64,000 bases of DNA from a bacterium (lineage in GTDB: Bacteria; Myxococcota; UBA727; JAUIJE01): NCBI GenBank assembly GCA_030431455.1, contig JAUIJE010000010.1, positions 248,001 through 312,000 on the forward strand. Reading direction: 5' to 3'. Made by a program: the position numbers and the translations under genes. This document shows positions 36,157 to 45,164 of the stretch, piece after piece (within the stretch, counting starts at the first letter, position 1; every line of letters starts with the position of its first letter). The notes below the pieces were generated by a model. It ran no database searches, was not told where the DNA came from, and was given only the letters and a program-made list of their open reading frames with translations.

Positions 36157-36339
36157 CTCACACCCGAGGTTAAGCCCGCGGTCTTTTCTAAGCGCCGGGC
36201 CGGAATGTTCAAGCGGGAAAAACGCCTGGTCAGCCCGGGCGACGGTGATTAGACTCTGGGCACGGACACGTTGTTTGTCCTTGAAAATAGGTGGCTTGCC
36301 ACCCGCATGCGGCCCCGGGCCGACGGCGAAAGGATGCCG

Positions 36340-36999
36340 ATGACGAAAATCTCGAACGCCCCCCTCCCCACCCAAAATGAGGGCGTGGTGCGTTTTTCCG
36401 AGACCAACCTCCCCACGGTGCACGGCGTGCTCCGCTGTGTGGTGTACCGCGCGGCGGACGGCACCGAGCATGTGGCCATGGTGGCCGGCGAAGTCCGGGG
36501 CAAGACCGACGTGCTGTGTCGCATGCACTCCGAGTGTTTGACCTCGGAGGTGCTGGGCTCGACCAAATGTGACTGCAAAGAGCAGCTCGACCGCGCCCTG
36601 CAGCGCATCGCCGACGAGGGCGAAGGGGTTGTGCTCTATCTCCGGCAAGAAGGCCGCGGCATCGGCTTGGGCAACAAAATCGCCGCCTACGCGCTGCAAG
36701 AGAAGGGCTACGACACCGTCGACGCCAACCGCCATCTCGGTCTGCCCGACGACGCCCGCGACTACAGCGTGGCCAAGACCATGCTCGAAGATCTCGGGGT
36801 GAAGTCGGTGGCGTTGATGACCAACAACCCGGCCAAGCTGGGCGGCCTCGCCGCGGCGGGTTTTCCCATCAGCCGCCGCGTGCCCCACCGGGTCGACGTC
36901 GAGGGGGCGGCGGCCGATTACGTGCGCACCAAAGAGGAGCGCATGGGTCACCTGCAGGGCGACATTGGGCAGGTGTTGACCTTCCCCCGGGCGAGCTGA
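36340..36999 (+). CDS. ribA: GTP cyclohydrolase II
   Basis: 219 residues from ATG 36340, with AAAGG six bases before it; ATG 36334 is the alternative. The enzyme converts GTP to 2,5-diamino-6-ribosylamino-pyrimidinone phosphate, the first step of riboflavin synthesis. Zinc-site Cys residues lie in HSECLTSEVLGSTKCDC, with RQEGRGIGL at the GTP site. The protein is a stand-alone RibA without the RibB (DHBP synthase) domain often fused in other bacteria. No other rib gene is nearby and the 183-bp leader does not show the RFN/FMN riboswitch core. Confidence 0.95.
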   Translation: MTKISNAPLPTQNEGVVRFSETNLPTVHGVLRCVVYRAADGTEHVAMVAGEVRGKTDVLCRMHSECLTSEVLGSTKCDCKEQLDRALQRIADEGEGVVLYLRQEGRGIGLGNKIAAYALQEKGYDTVDANRHLGLPDDARDYSVAKTMLEDLGVKSVALMTNNPAKLGGLAAAGFPISRRVPHRVDVEGAAADYVRTKEERMGHLQGDIGQVLTFPRAS

Positions 37000-37002
37000 C
37001 CG

Positions 37003-37302
37003 TCAGCGGCACATCGCCGGCAGGCACCGATCCACACATCGCTGCACCACCCGCTCCGGCCCCCGGGCCGGCGTGTCGCAGCTTTCGATGCAGCGCATCT
37101 CCCAGCTCGCGCAGGTGCGTTTTTGTTTGGTCCGGCTCTTCAGCCACAGCGGGCTGACGAACAGACCCGGCGCCATCATCAGCACCACCAGGAGACCGCG
37201 TTTGCGCGTGCGCGCGCGTTTGGCCTCGCGCTTGACGTCGAGCAGGTGGTCTTCGAGATCGCAGGGGACGAGCGCAGGGCTGGTGGGGAGCGTGGCCGGC
37301 AT
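37003..37302 (-). CDS. small membrane protein with Cys-rich tail
   Basis: 99 residues, convergent with ribA three bases away. A basic N-terminal half (KREAKRARTRKRG) precedes one membrane helix (about 37-53), followed by an extracytoplasmic tail with six Cys: C-x6-C-x3-C and, after 15 residues, C-x3-C-x4-C. The two C-x3-C pairs could form a disulfide-linked helical hairpin. No family is recognised. Coding potential is supported by composition and topology only. Confidence 0.58.
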   Translation of the reverse strand: MPATLPTSPALVPCDLEDHLLDVKREAKRARTRKRGLLVVLMMAPGLFVSPLWLKSRTKQKRTCASWEMRCIESCDTPARGPERVVQRCVDRCLPAMCR

Positions 37303-37405
37303 GGGTCAATTGTGCCGTTTTTTCAGGGGGATTGGCAACCTGGGCCGCAGATCCGGGTGCGGGCCAGATCGGCCCGTGGTACCTCACCGCCCAAGGGGGT
37401 CTCGC

Positions 37406-39307
37406 ATGTCGACGTGGCGCACGCTGTGGATGGTGTTGTTGTGGGGTTGTTTTGCACTGGGCACCGGCGCGGTGGTCGGGTGCGACAACATGGCCGGGGA
37501 TGGTGACGGCGACGGAGATGGAGACGGCGACGGAGATGGGGATGGGGATGGGGACGGCGACGGAGATGGGGACGGCGACGGAGATGGAGATGGAGATGGA
37601 GATGGAGACGGCGACGGCGACGGCGACGGAGATGGGGACGGCGACGGGGATGGGGACGGCGACGGAGATGGGGACGGCGACGGGGATGGGGACGGCGACG
37701 GAGATGGGGACGGCGACGGCGATGGAGATGGGGACGGCGACGGCGTGTGCACGGGTTTCTGCGGCGGCTACAACCCCGCGGACGATTGTTACTGCGACTT
37801 TGCCTGCATCGACGCGGGGGACTGCTGCCCCGGCGCGGACGAGACCTGCAACCTGACCAACCCCTCGTGCGAAGGCTGGTGCGGCGGGTTCAACTTCGGG
37901 GGCAATTGCAGCTGTGCCCTGGACTGCGTGGAGTTTGGGGATTGCTGCGACGACGCCGAGGACGTGTGCATGTTCGACAACGTCAGCTGCGACGGCATTT
38001 GCGGCGGCTATCACCCCTTGGGCTGCTCTTGTGTGATCGGCTGTGAGAACTCCTTCGAGGGCTGCTGCCCCGGCGCCAACGACGTGTGCAACTTCGATGG
38101 CGCGACCTGTGAAGGGCATTGTGACGAGAACCTGGACGTCGGGTGTTCGTGTGCGTCCAATTGCATTGACCTGGGCAACTGCTGCCCGGACGCCACCGAC
38201 TTCTGCGTCGACCTCGGCAACTGTGTCGAGCCGGTGGGCGGCTGGCCCACCGACGGCGGGGACCCCCTGGCCCTGAGCTACGTGCCCGCGGCCACCGCGA
38301 TGTACAACGCGGTCGCCGCCTGCGCCGCGGCCCAAGTGCCCGGCGTGGCCGCCATCGACACCTACTACCTGCAGACCTACTTCCTCACCGCCGACGAGCA
38401 AGGCTTCATCGCGCAGCTGCGGGCGGAGATCGAAGACCCCATGGTCAACGTCGACCAGCCGGCGCTCGACGCCTGCGAGAACGCCGCCGCCGCGGTGGCC
38501 CAGAACTGCACCGGGTTCGACGATCTCCTCGGGGTGGTGGGCGGGGCCTGCCAGTTTTCCGGGGTCGGCAACGACGGGTGCGGCTGCAGCAAAGACTCGC
38601 AGTGCGGCTCCGGCGAACGCTGCGTGGACCTCGGCGGGGAGTGTGGCGTGTGCCGCGCGACCGTGTCCGACGGCAGCGCCTGCGATCAGCTCACCCCCTG
38701 TGCGGTCACGTCCCAATGCAATGGCACGTGTGTGCCCACCGACTACGACCAGTTCTACCCCCAGCCCGGCATCCCCTGCACCGAGTTCGGCGGGGAGTGC
38801 GGCTACTTCTTCTCCACCGGCCTGTCTTGCTTGCCCGCCGGGGGCGGGACCACCACCTGCCAGATTCCGAGCGTGACCACCGTCGAGGGCGGCCCCTGCG
38901 ACGTCGACCCGTTCAGCTTCCTGCTCAACCCCACCGAGGTCTGTCTCGGCGAGTTCCGCAGCGGGATGTACTGCGGCATGAACGGGACCTGCGTGCCCCG
39001 CCCCGGCCCCGGTGACCCCTGCGACCCGGCCGATCCCCAAGGCATCGGCTGCCGCGGCGACGTGGCCTATTGCGACTACGAGGCCGCGACCCCGACGTGT
39101 AAGCCGTACCTGCAAGAGCGTGAGCCCTGCGACCCCGACGTCGGGGGGTGCGCGCCCAGCTACACCTGCGCGCCCGACGACAGCGGCGACACCGTGTGTC
39201 TGCACCAATCGGAAACCGAGGTTGTGCCCAGCGGGTACTGTGACGGACCGCTGACCCCGCCCCCCGGCAACGGCGGCGACATCGCGGACGATTTCTTCGA
39301 CTTTTAG
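37406..39307 (+). CDS. Asp-Gly repeat lipoprotein with somatomedin-B-like and Cys-rich modules
   Basis: 633 residues from ATG 37406 (the frame is open further upstream without a signal peptide). The lipobox is VVGC near 26. A (Gly-Asp)n run spans about 31-112. Then come four to five consecutive modules of about 35 residues with the pattern C-x3-C-G-x-C-x-C-x3-C-x6-CC-x6-C (114-272), closely resembling animal somatomedin-B knots. A helical segment (about 280-395) follows, then a long Cys-rich C-terminal region with repeated G-x-x-C-D-P and CVP units. It is probably a disulfide-rich surface adhesin or protease-inhibitor-like protein. Confidence 0.85.
   Translation: MSTWRTLWMVLLWGCFALGTGAVVGCDNMAGDGDGDGDGDGDGDGDGDGDGDGDGDGDGDGDGDGDGDGDGDGDGDGDGDGDGDGDGDGDGDGDGDGDGDGDGDGDGDGDGDGVCTGFCGGYNPADDCYCDFACIDAGDCCPGADETCNLTNPSCEGWCGGFNFGGNCSCALDCVEFGDCCDDAEDVCMFDNVSCDGICGGYHPLGCSCVIGCENSFEGCCPGANDVCNFDGATCEGHCDENLDVGCSCASNCIDLGNCCPDATDFCVDLGNCVEPVGGWPTDGGDPLALSYVPAATAMYNAVAACAAAQVPGVAAIDTYYLQTYFLTADEQGFIAQLRAEIEDPMVNVDQPALDACENAAAAVAQNCTGFDDLLGVVGGACQFSGVGNDGCGCSKDSQCGSGERCVDLGGECGVCRATVSDGSACDQLTPCAVTSQCNGTCVPTDYDQFYPQPGIPCTEFGGECGYFFSTGLSCLPAGGGTTTCQIPSVTTVEGGPCDVDPFSFLLNPTEVCLGEFRSGMYCGMNGTCVPRPGPGDPCDPADPQGIGCRGDVAYCDYEAATPTCKPYLQEREPCDPDVGGCAPSYTCAPDDSGDTVCLHQSETEVVPSGYCDGPLTPPPGNGGDIADDFFDF
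37497..37743 (+). repeat. (GGN GAY)n array encoding about 41 Gly-Asp units
   Basis: The longest Asp-Gly array in the window. The block GGGGACGGCGACGGAGAT recurs several times within it, so homogenisation or slippage is recent at the 18-24 bp scale. The same codon mixture is seen in the arrays at 25.3 and 27.5 kb, making unequal recombination between the three loci possible. Confidence 0.92.
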
Positions 39308-39331
39308 CCAGGGGTTCGGGGTCGCGTCACC

Positions 39332-39631
39332 TCAAGGCCGGTGGCGCGCGAGGGTCACGATCCCGGCGATGAGGCCGGCCGCCCCCGCCAGCAGGGGGAC
39401 CGCGCGGTGCCCGTAAAAGGGCACCCGGCGGAACGACTCCGCCAGACGGTCCCACAACAGGCCGTGGAACAAACACCACGCGCCCATCCACGCCCAGATG
39501 GCGCCGATCATCGGCCACACCGCGGGTGACCCGGGGCTCACATCCAGCGTGCCGGTCACGACCCCCACCATCAGGAGCGCGTTGGGGAGCACCAGCACGA
39601 GCAGCGAGGGCAAAAAGGGCAGCTTTTTCAT
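39332..39631 (-). CDS. small hypothetical membrane protein
   Basis: 99 residues from ATG 39629-39631. Three hydrophobic helices (about 6-26, 36-58 and 77-95) are linked by short loops containing Trp residues (AIWAWMGAWCLFHGLLWDRL). No family is recognised. It is convergent with the somatomedin-B-like gene and divergent from the SPFH operon. Confidence 0.62.
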   Translation of the reverse strand: MKKLPFLPSLLVLVLPNALLMVGVVTGTLDVSPGSPAVWPMIGAIWAWMGAWCLFHGLLWDRLAESFRRVPFYGHRAVPLLAGAAGLIAGIVTLARHRP

Positions 39632-39767
39632 CCCCCCAACATAGGTCGCGCCGCCGCCGGGGAAAGGGCGACACCCCGGTTCTGTCGTCGGGCGGCTTTG
39701 GCCTTGCCGCGCGCGGCGGGCCGACCCAGGTTGGACACCAGGAAGGCACGAATGGTACTCGGCGGGC

Positions 39768-40046
39768 ATGGTCAGCCTCTTGGTCAAACTCGCGGTGTTG
39801 CTCGGGGTCATCGCCGGCGTCAGCTACGCGGTGGCCAAGACGTTTTTGGGACAGAAGCAGGACCGCATCCTCGCCGAGCTGAAGAGCGCGCGCGAGGACC
39901 TCGCGGCGCTGCGGGCCAAACTCGACGACGGCGAGCTCACCGCCCAAGAACACGACGCGCTGGCCCTCGAGATCTACCGCTCGGCCCAGGATCGCGGGGT
40001 GCCGCTCGACGACACCGAGCTTGGCCTCACAGGAGATAAGACATGA
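39768..40046 (+). CDS. small membrane-anchored coiled-coil protein of the SPFH operon
   Basis: 92 residues. One N-terminal membrane helix (about 4-24) is followed by a heptad-rich segment (KQDRILAELKSAREDLAALRAKLDDGELTA) and a short SHOCT-like ending with the GELTAQEHDALALEIY pattern. Its stop overlaps the next start (ATGA at 40043-40046). It is probably an accessory subunit of the SPFH complex. Confidence 0.78.
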   Translation: MVSLLVKLAVLLGVIAGVSYAVAKTFLGQKQDRILAELKSAREDLAALRAKLDDGELTAQEHDALALEIYRSAQDRGVPLDDTELGLTGDKT

Positions 40047-41137
40047 ACGAACGACTCAACGCGATCAAGCGCGGCCTGTCCCGGATGGGCAGCGGGCAAG
40101 CCAATGTCATTTGGGTGTTGGCCGCGGCCGCCATCGTCGTGGGCATGGGCTTTTTCTCCGTGGTCGACATCGAACCCGGCGAGGCCGCGGTCCGCGTCAA
40201 CAACATCACCGGCGCGCAGGAGGCGGTCACCCGGCCGGGTTGGATGACCCGCATCCCCGGCCTGCATTCGGTCTACGTGCTCGACGCGCGCCCCCAGACC
40301 TTCCACATGTCCGGCGAGGGCAGCGCCAACGACCCGCTCAATGTCAGTGAGTTGTCCGTCCGGGCCAGCGACGGCTCCAACTTCCACTTCACCGACACCA
40401 CCATCCTGTTTCAGCTCTCGGGGTCGGAGGCGGTCAAGGCGGTGCGCGACGCGGGCGCGGGCGACAGCTACCTGCAGTGGATGCGGCCCTACGCGCGCGC
40501 GATCCTGCGCGATGAGTTCGGTCGGGAATCGACCATCGACGTGTCCAACCCCGCCACCTACGGCACCGCCGCGGGCCGGGCCAAAGAACGCCTCAACGCC
40601 GTGCTCGAACCACACGGGGTCAAGGTCACCCAGCTCGTCACCCCCCGCCCGCGTTTTTCTGAGGGGTACGAAAAAGCCATCGAGGACCGCAACGCGCTGT
40701 CCAACGAGCTCGAGGTCATCCAGTCCAACCTCAACCGGGCCGAGACCAACCGCTCGCGCCTGCTCGCCGAGGTCGACCAGGAAAAGAACGCGGTGATTCA
40801 ACAAAAGCGCGCCGGCCTCGAGGCCGACCTCGCCAAGGCGGTGGCGGCCCAAGCCCAGACCAAGCGGGAGGCGGACACCTACCGCATCGAAAAAATCGCC
40901 GCCGGCCAGGCTTCGCTGTCCGCGGCCAAGCGACAAGCCCAAGAACTCACCGGGGAGCTTCGCGCCAAATACCAGTCCAAGCAGGCCGAGATCGCCGCGT
41001 TCTCCCGCCAGCCGGTGGAGCGGGTGATGGAAAAGCTGGGCGAAAAGCTCGAGGGCGTGACCATCGACATCCAACCCTACGCCGAGGACGCCACCCCCAC
41101 CCGCCTCAACGTCAAGCAGCTCGGAGGTGCGCAATGA
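40043..41137 (+). CDS. SPFH/band-7 membrane protein, HflK/prohibitin-like
   Basis: 364 residues. A membrane helix at about 22-42 is followed by the SPFH domain (43-225, starting VVDIEPGEAAVRVNN) and a long Ala/Glu/Lys/Gln-rich coiled coil (230-335). SPFH proteins assemble into large membrane rings or cages that organise lipid domains and often regulate FtsH. The start overlaps the small coiled-coil gene and the stop overlaps the second SPFH gene, both ATGA. Pairing with a second paralogue resembles HflK-HflC. Confidence 0.9.
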   Translation: MNERLNAIKRGLSRMGSGQANVIWVLAAAAIVVGMGFFSVVDIEPGEAAVRVNNITGAQEAVTRPGWMTRIPGLHSVYVLDARPQTFHMSGEGSANDPLNVSELSVRASDGSNFHFTDTTILFQLSGSEAVKAVRDAGAGDSYLQWMRPYARAILRDEFGRESTIDVSNPATYGTAAGRAKERLNAVLEPHGVKVTQLVTPRPRFSEGYEKAIEDRNALSNELEVIQSNLNRAETNRSRLLAEVDQEKNAVIQQKRAGLEADLAKAVAAQAQTKREADTYRIEKIAAGQASLSAAKRQAQELTGELRAKYQSKQAEIAAFSRQPVERVMEKLGEKLEGVTIDIQPYAEDATPTRLNVKQLGGAQ

Positions 41138-42339
41138 AGGCCATCACCCTCATGTCCAAAATCATCGTCGTCGCGTTCGTCGTGCTCGGGACCCTCACCG
41201 TGTTGGGCATGAGCAACGTCCGCCCCGGCTACGTCGGCGTCCGTTACAACAATGCATTGGGATTGCTCGAAGAGGACCTCCAACCCGGCTGGCACCTGGA
41301 GATCGTGGGCCTGCAACGGGTGTGGCGCCTGCCGTCGCGCTATCTCTTCCTGAAATACACCGGCAACGACAAGCTCACCATCCGCACCAAGGACAACAAC
41401 ACCGTCCTCATCGACGTGAGCGTGCCCTACCGCATCATCCCCGGCAAAGCCCACGCGGTGATGGACGCGGGCAACCATCTCCAGGAGCCCGACGGTCGGT
41501 ACCGCTTCGAAGGGTTCGCCAAGGACACCACCGTGTCCGTGCTGCGCGAACACCTCGCCGAGCTGCGGAGCCAAGACTTTTACGACACCGATCGCCGGCT
41601 GGAGGTGTCCAAGACCGCCACCGAGATCCTCAACAAGCAGCTGCTGCCCCTGCACCTCGAGGCCAACCAAATCCTCATCCGCGCGTCGTACTTCCGCAAT
41701 GATTATGAAAAGCAGCTCGCCCGGATTCAGCTCAACGAGCAAGAGAAGCTGCTCGACGGCGCCAAAGAGACCGTGGCCCAAAAGCAGCAGACCCTCGACA
41801 ACTACACCCAACAGACCAACGCCATGGTCGCGGCCAAAGCCCAAGACTGGGAGCGCCGCATCGCCGAGATCGACCGGGCCTACCAGGTGGGCCTCATCAG
41901 CACCGCGGACAACGCAGCCCCCGGCGAGGCCCGGCGTCAGCTCACCACCCGGACCAAGCCCCAACGTGAGGAGCTGGAGAAGAAGGCCGCCACCATCTTC
42001 GCGCGGGAGATCGCGGACATCACCGACGAGCACCTCTTGGGCATCAAGAACATCGAGGCCGAGACCACCGAATACCGCCAGCGCGTGTTCGCCGAGGCGG
42101 ACGGGGTGAGCGCCCGCCTCACCGCCGAGGGCGAAGCGTTGGTGGCCAAGGTCAACGGGGCTTACGAGGCCAAGCTCAACGCGTTGCTCGCCTCCCCCGG
42201 GGGCCGGGCCTACGTCGCCTACCAGGCGGCCGAGCACGTGAAGTTCAACCAGCAGCTCAAGTTCCAATCGTCGGACGGCATCCCGTCGGTGCTTCGGTTG
42301 CGGGACTTCGCCCAGAAGTTCATGGGCTCCACCCGATGA
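41134..42339 (+). CDS. second SPFH/band-7 membrane protein, HflC-like
   Basis: 401 residues. The membrane helix is about 9-27, followed by the SPFH domain (28-215, SNVRPGYVGVRYNNALG) and a helical coiled-coil C-terminal half. Translation is coupled to the first SPFH gene through ATGA. The two proteins are distant paralogues, so a heteromeric cage is likely. No ftsH gene is in the window, and the client protein or process is unknown. Confidence 0.9.
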   Translation: MKAITLMSKIIVVAFVVLGTLTVLGMSNVRPGYVGVRYNNALGLLEEDLQPGWHLEIVGLQRVWRLPSRYLFLKYTGNDKLTIRTKDNNTVLIDVSVPYRIIPGKAHAVMDAGNHLQEPDGRYRFEGFAKDTTVSVLREHLAELRSQDFYDTDRRLEVSKTATEILNKQLLPLHLEANQILIRASYFRNDYEKQLARIQLNEQEKLLDGAKETVAQKQQTLDNYTQQTNAMVAAKAQDWERRIAEIDRAYQVGLISTADNAAPGEARRQLTTRTKPQREELEKKAATIFAREIADITDEHLLGIKNIEAETTEYRQRVFAEADGVSARLTAEGEALVAKVNGAYEAKLNALLASPGGRAYVAYQAAEHVKFNQQLKFQSSDGIPSVLRLRDFAQKFMGSTR

Positions 42340-42452
42340 GCGCGGGGTGATCGACGTGGACCCGCCGCCGGGGGGGCGCCGGTGGTGCAAAGCGCGTGGC
42401 GATGGCATGAAGGGATGCACGCGACGATCGCCTCGGCGAAAAGGAGTCCCCC

Positions 42453-42851
42453 ATGAGCAACGTAGAACTCGGTTTTGGCACCACCCTGTCCGGCAAATCC
42501 GTGGATGAGGCGGTGGAGGCGGTCACCGCCGCCCTCTCGGAGCAAGGCTTCGGCGTGCTCACCACCATCGACGTGAAGGGCACGTTCAAAAAGAAGCTCG
42601 ACGTGGACTTTCAGGATTACCGCATCCTCGGGGCGTGCAACCCGCACCTGGCCAAGCAGGCGTTGGGGGAAGACCTCGACATCGGCCTGCTCCTGCCCTG
42701 CAATGTCATTGTGCACGACGCGGAGGGGGGCGCGGCGGTGAAGTTCGTCGACCCCAAGGCGATGTTCCGCGTGGTCGACCTCCCCGCGCTCCAGGGCGTG
42801 GCCGACGAGGCCGAAGCCCGTCTGCGCAAAGCCTGCGCCGCGCTGGGCTAG
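42453..42851 (+). CDS. DUF302-domain protein
   Basis: 132 residues. It matches the DUF302 pattern: VDEAVEAVTAALSEQGFGVLTTIDVKGTFKKKLDVDF, then ILGACNPHLAKQAL with the conserved Cys-Asn-Pro, and LLLPCNVIV. It is a small cytosolic alpha/beta fold of unknown role, sometimes linked to heavy-metal or redox genes. GGAG precedes the ATG. The stop overlaps the stop of the convergent mtnA gene. Confidence 0.92.
   Translation: MSNVELGFGTTLSGKSVDEAVEAVTAALSEQGFGVLTTIDVKGTFKKKLDVDFQDYRILGACNPHLAKQALGEDLDIGLLLPCNVIVHDAEGGAAVKFVDPKAMFRVVDLPALQGVADEAEARLRKACAALG
42701..42711. repeat. palindromic CAATG-K-CATTG site
   Basis: CAATGTCATTG in the DUF302 gene, encoding Asn-Val-Ile with AAT and ATT, codons otherwise rare in this gene. 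Confidence 0.85.
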
Positions 42852-43924
42852 CGCGTCTCGCCCGCCGCGGTGGCGACCTTTTCCGGGGTCCACGGTCCGC
42901 GGGTCACCCCGTGTTCGGTGATGAGGGCGCTGACCAAGCCGTGGGGGGTCACGTCGAACGCGGGGTTCCACACCGGCACGTCCCGGGGCGCGAACTGCGC
43001 CCCCCGGGGCACACGGATCTCGTCGGGGTCGCGCTCCTCGATCACAATGTCGTTGCCTGTGGCCAGGCTGAGGTCGAAGGTCGAGCTCGGCGCGGCCACA
43101 TAGAACGCCGCGCCGTGGGCTTGGCACAGTGTGGCCAGGCCGTAGGTTCCGATCTTGTTGGCCACGTCCCCGTTGGCCACGATGCGGTCCGCCCCGCTGA
43201 TCGCCTTGTTGACCCCATGTCGCTGCATCGCGAAGCCGGCCATGGAGTCCGCGATCAGGGTCACGTCGAGCCCGAGCTTCATCGCTTCCCAGGCGGTGAG
43301 CCGCGCCCCCTGCAGCAGCGGCCGCGTCTCCAGGGCGAACACCTTGAACCGCTTGCCCGCCCCGTGGGCGCTCTTGAGCACGCCGAGGGCGGTGCCCTGC
43401 CCGCAGGTGGCCAGCGCCCCGGTGTGACACACCGTCATCACCACGTCCCCGTCGTCGATGAGCGCGGCCCCGTGCTCGCCCATCGCCCGGCACCGGGCCG
43501 CGTCTTCGGTGCACACCTCCTCGGCGGCGTCGAACACCGCGCGCCGGATCGCGTCCAGGTCCGGCGGGGCCAACCGCGCGGCCTCCATGGTCTTGTGCAG
43601 CGCGTAAAAGAGGTTGACCGCGGTGGGCCGGGTCTCGGCCAAGCGCTCCTTGGCCGCGGCGAGGTGGGCAAACAATGCCGCTGGACCGGGCGCGTCGGTG
43701 GTGTGCGCCACCCAGGCCATGGCCAGCCCCGCCGCCCCCCCGATCGCGGGCGCGCCGCGCACCGCCAGGGTCTCGATCGCCTGGGCGATGTCCTCGAGCG
43801 CGGTGAGGTGCAGCCACTGCTCGGCCGCGGGCAGGGCGCGTTGATCGAACAGATGCACGCCCTCATCGTCGAGGCGCATGGTCACGATGCCTTCTTGGGT
43901 GACAACGGCATGAGGGAGTTTCAT
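42848..43924 (-). CDS. mtnA: S-methyl-5-thioribose-1-phosphate isomerase
   Basis: 358 residues from ATG 43922-43924. It isomerises methylthioribose-1-phosphate to methylthioribulose-1-phosphate in methionine salvage. RGAPAIG at 56-62, catalytic Cys 166 in VCHTGALAT and catalytic Asp 246 in SGADRIVANGDVANKIGTY are present. It belongs to the eIF-2B alpha/beta/delta fold. No other mtn gene is adjacent, so the pathway genes are dispersed or the substrate differs (for example 5-deoxyribose phosphate). Confidence 0.95.
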   Translation of the reverse strand: MKLPHAVVTQEGIVTMRLDDEGVHLFDQRALPAAEQWLHLTALEDIAQAIETLAVRGAPAIGGAAGLAMAWVAHTTDAPGPAALFAHLAAAKERLAETRPTAVNLFYALHKTMEAARLAPPDLDAIRRAVFDAAEEVCTEDAARCRAMGEHGAALIDDGDVVMTVCHTGALATCGQGTALGVLKSAHGAGKRFKVFALETRPLLQGARLTAWEAMKLGLDVTLIADSMAGFAMQRHGVNKAISGADRIVANGDVANKIGTYGLATLCQAHGAAFYVAAPSSTFDLSLATGNDIVIEERDPDEIRVPRGAQFAPRDVPVWNPAFDVTPHGLVSALITEHGVTRGPWTPEKVATAAGETR

Positions 43925-44022
43925 GCCGCCACGTTCGCGGCTTGTGGACCCCGTGGTCAAGCGGAACCCGCCGCCGGGTTGGTTCTGCCGGGCAGCGCGT
44001 TATCCTGGGGGTGGAGGTGCAT

Positions 44023-44361
44023 ATGGTCAAAGAGCGCTACCCCGCGAACGGGGCCGCCACCGAGGACCGCTCAGGGGGGACCTCCCTCGAGGGGCCTTCG
44101 TACCCTGAGGTCGATGAGAACATCCGCACGTTTTCGCCTGACCTCGACCGGGAGCTGGAGCAGCTGACCGGGCACGGCAGCCGCGATGAGTTTGATCGGC
44201 CGGTGCCGCGGCGGCCGGTGGGCGCGGACGACGTCGAAGCCCACGACGAGGTGGAGCTGGCCGCGCGCGCGCTGGCCGAGGCCACCGCCACCGACGCCGA
44301 CCCCCACGCCGAGCAAGAGCAGGCCGACGACGAGGTTCTGCAGATCAAGCCGTTGGTGTGA
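44023..44361 (+). CDS. hypothetical acidic cytosolic protein
   Basis: 112 residues from ATG 44023, which has GGAGGTG four bases before it; the frame is open 27 codons upstream. No signal peptide or membrane helix is present. The composition is rich in Asp, Glu, Ala and Arg, and most of it is probably disordered (RPVPRRPVGADDVEAHDEVELAAR). No family is recognised. Confidence 0.65.
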   Translation: MVKERYPANGAATEDRSGGTSLEGPSYPEVDENIRTFSPDLDRELEQLTGHGSRDEFDRPVPRRPVGADDVEAHDEVELAARALAEATATDADPHAEQEQADDEVLQIKPLV

Positions 44362-44398
44362 AACAGATCGTGCGGGCGGGCGGTCCGTTCATAGGCCC

Positions 44399-45145
44399 AT
44401 GCGCCACACCGTCCACACCGCCCTGGCCTTGAGCCACCTGCGCCGCCCGCTGGGCGCGCTGTTTGTGTTGACCCCACTGCTCGGCCTCGCCGGCGCGACG
44501 CACCCGGCGAACTATGTGTTCACGTGTGTGCTGCTGTGGGTGCTCGGCTTGTTCACCACCGTCGCGCTGACCCCGCTGGTGTGGTGGCGGCACCGCCCGC
44601 GGGCCCCGCGCACCGGCGGCGGCGCCCCGGTGGGATTTTTCCCCGGCGAGGCCGAGCTGTTTCGGCCTTGGTTCGGCCGCGCCCACGAGCGGGGGCACGG
44701 GCTGTATGCGGCGGGGAGCTTTCTCGCCGTGGGGCTGGGCGCGGTCCTGTGCGGCGCCGCCCTCGACGCGAGCCACCTGATCGAGCCCGCGCGCGACGTG
44801 ATGAAGAGCGCGGCCGCCCCGGTGATCGCCTTGTTGCCGGCGGTGCTCGTCGGGGCGGCCGCCCTGTACCGGGCGGCGGGCCCGCTGTGCCGCGGCACGT
44901 TTCGCGAGCAGCTCGGGCCCACCCCGCTGCATCTGTGGTGTCGCGCCTCGGTGCCGCCGGAGACGGCGCGGCGGACGCGGCTCTGGCCGGCGGCGGCGGT
45001 GGTGGGCGGGCTCAGCCTCGGTGGGGCGGTGCTCGGCGGCACCCACCCGGTGGTGGCGGCGGCGTTGACCGCGCTGTTCGCCGCGTGTTGGCTGCGTCTG
45101 GCCAAGGTCGCGCGCGCGGACCGGGCCGCCTGGCAAGCGGCTTGA
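44399..45145 (+). CDS. hypothetical polytopic membrane protein
   Basis: 248 residues with about six membrane helices (two near the N-terminus, two around 105-160 and two near the C-terminus). Arg-rich cytosolic loops carry several His and Trp. No family is recognised. The DUF885 gene begins 19 bp downstream on the same strand, so the two may share a transcript. Confidence 0.7.
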   Translation: MRHTVHTALALSHLRRPLGALFVLTPLLGLAGATHPANYVFTCVLLWVLGLFTTVALTPLVWWRHRPRAPRTGGGAPVGFFPGEAELFRPWFGRAHERGHGLYAAGSFLAVGLGAVLCGAALDASHLIEPARDVMKSAAAPVIALLPAVLVGAAALYRAAGPLCRGTFREQLGPTPLHLWCRASVPPETARRTRLWPAAAVVGGLSLGGAVLGGTHPVVAAALTALFAACWLRLAKVARADRAAWQAA

Positions 45146-45164
45146 TTCCGATCTAACAGGGCGC

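Noticed and set aside
36287-36300. GGTGGC-TT-GCCACC palindrome before ribA as an operator
   Set aside because: Short GC palindromes are expected by chance here and nothing else supports it.
36157-36339. FMN (RFN) riboswitch upstream of ribA
   Set aside because: I searched the leader for the conserved RFN core segments and did not find them.
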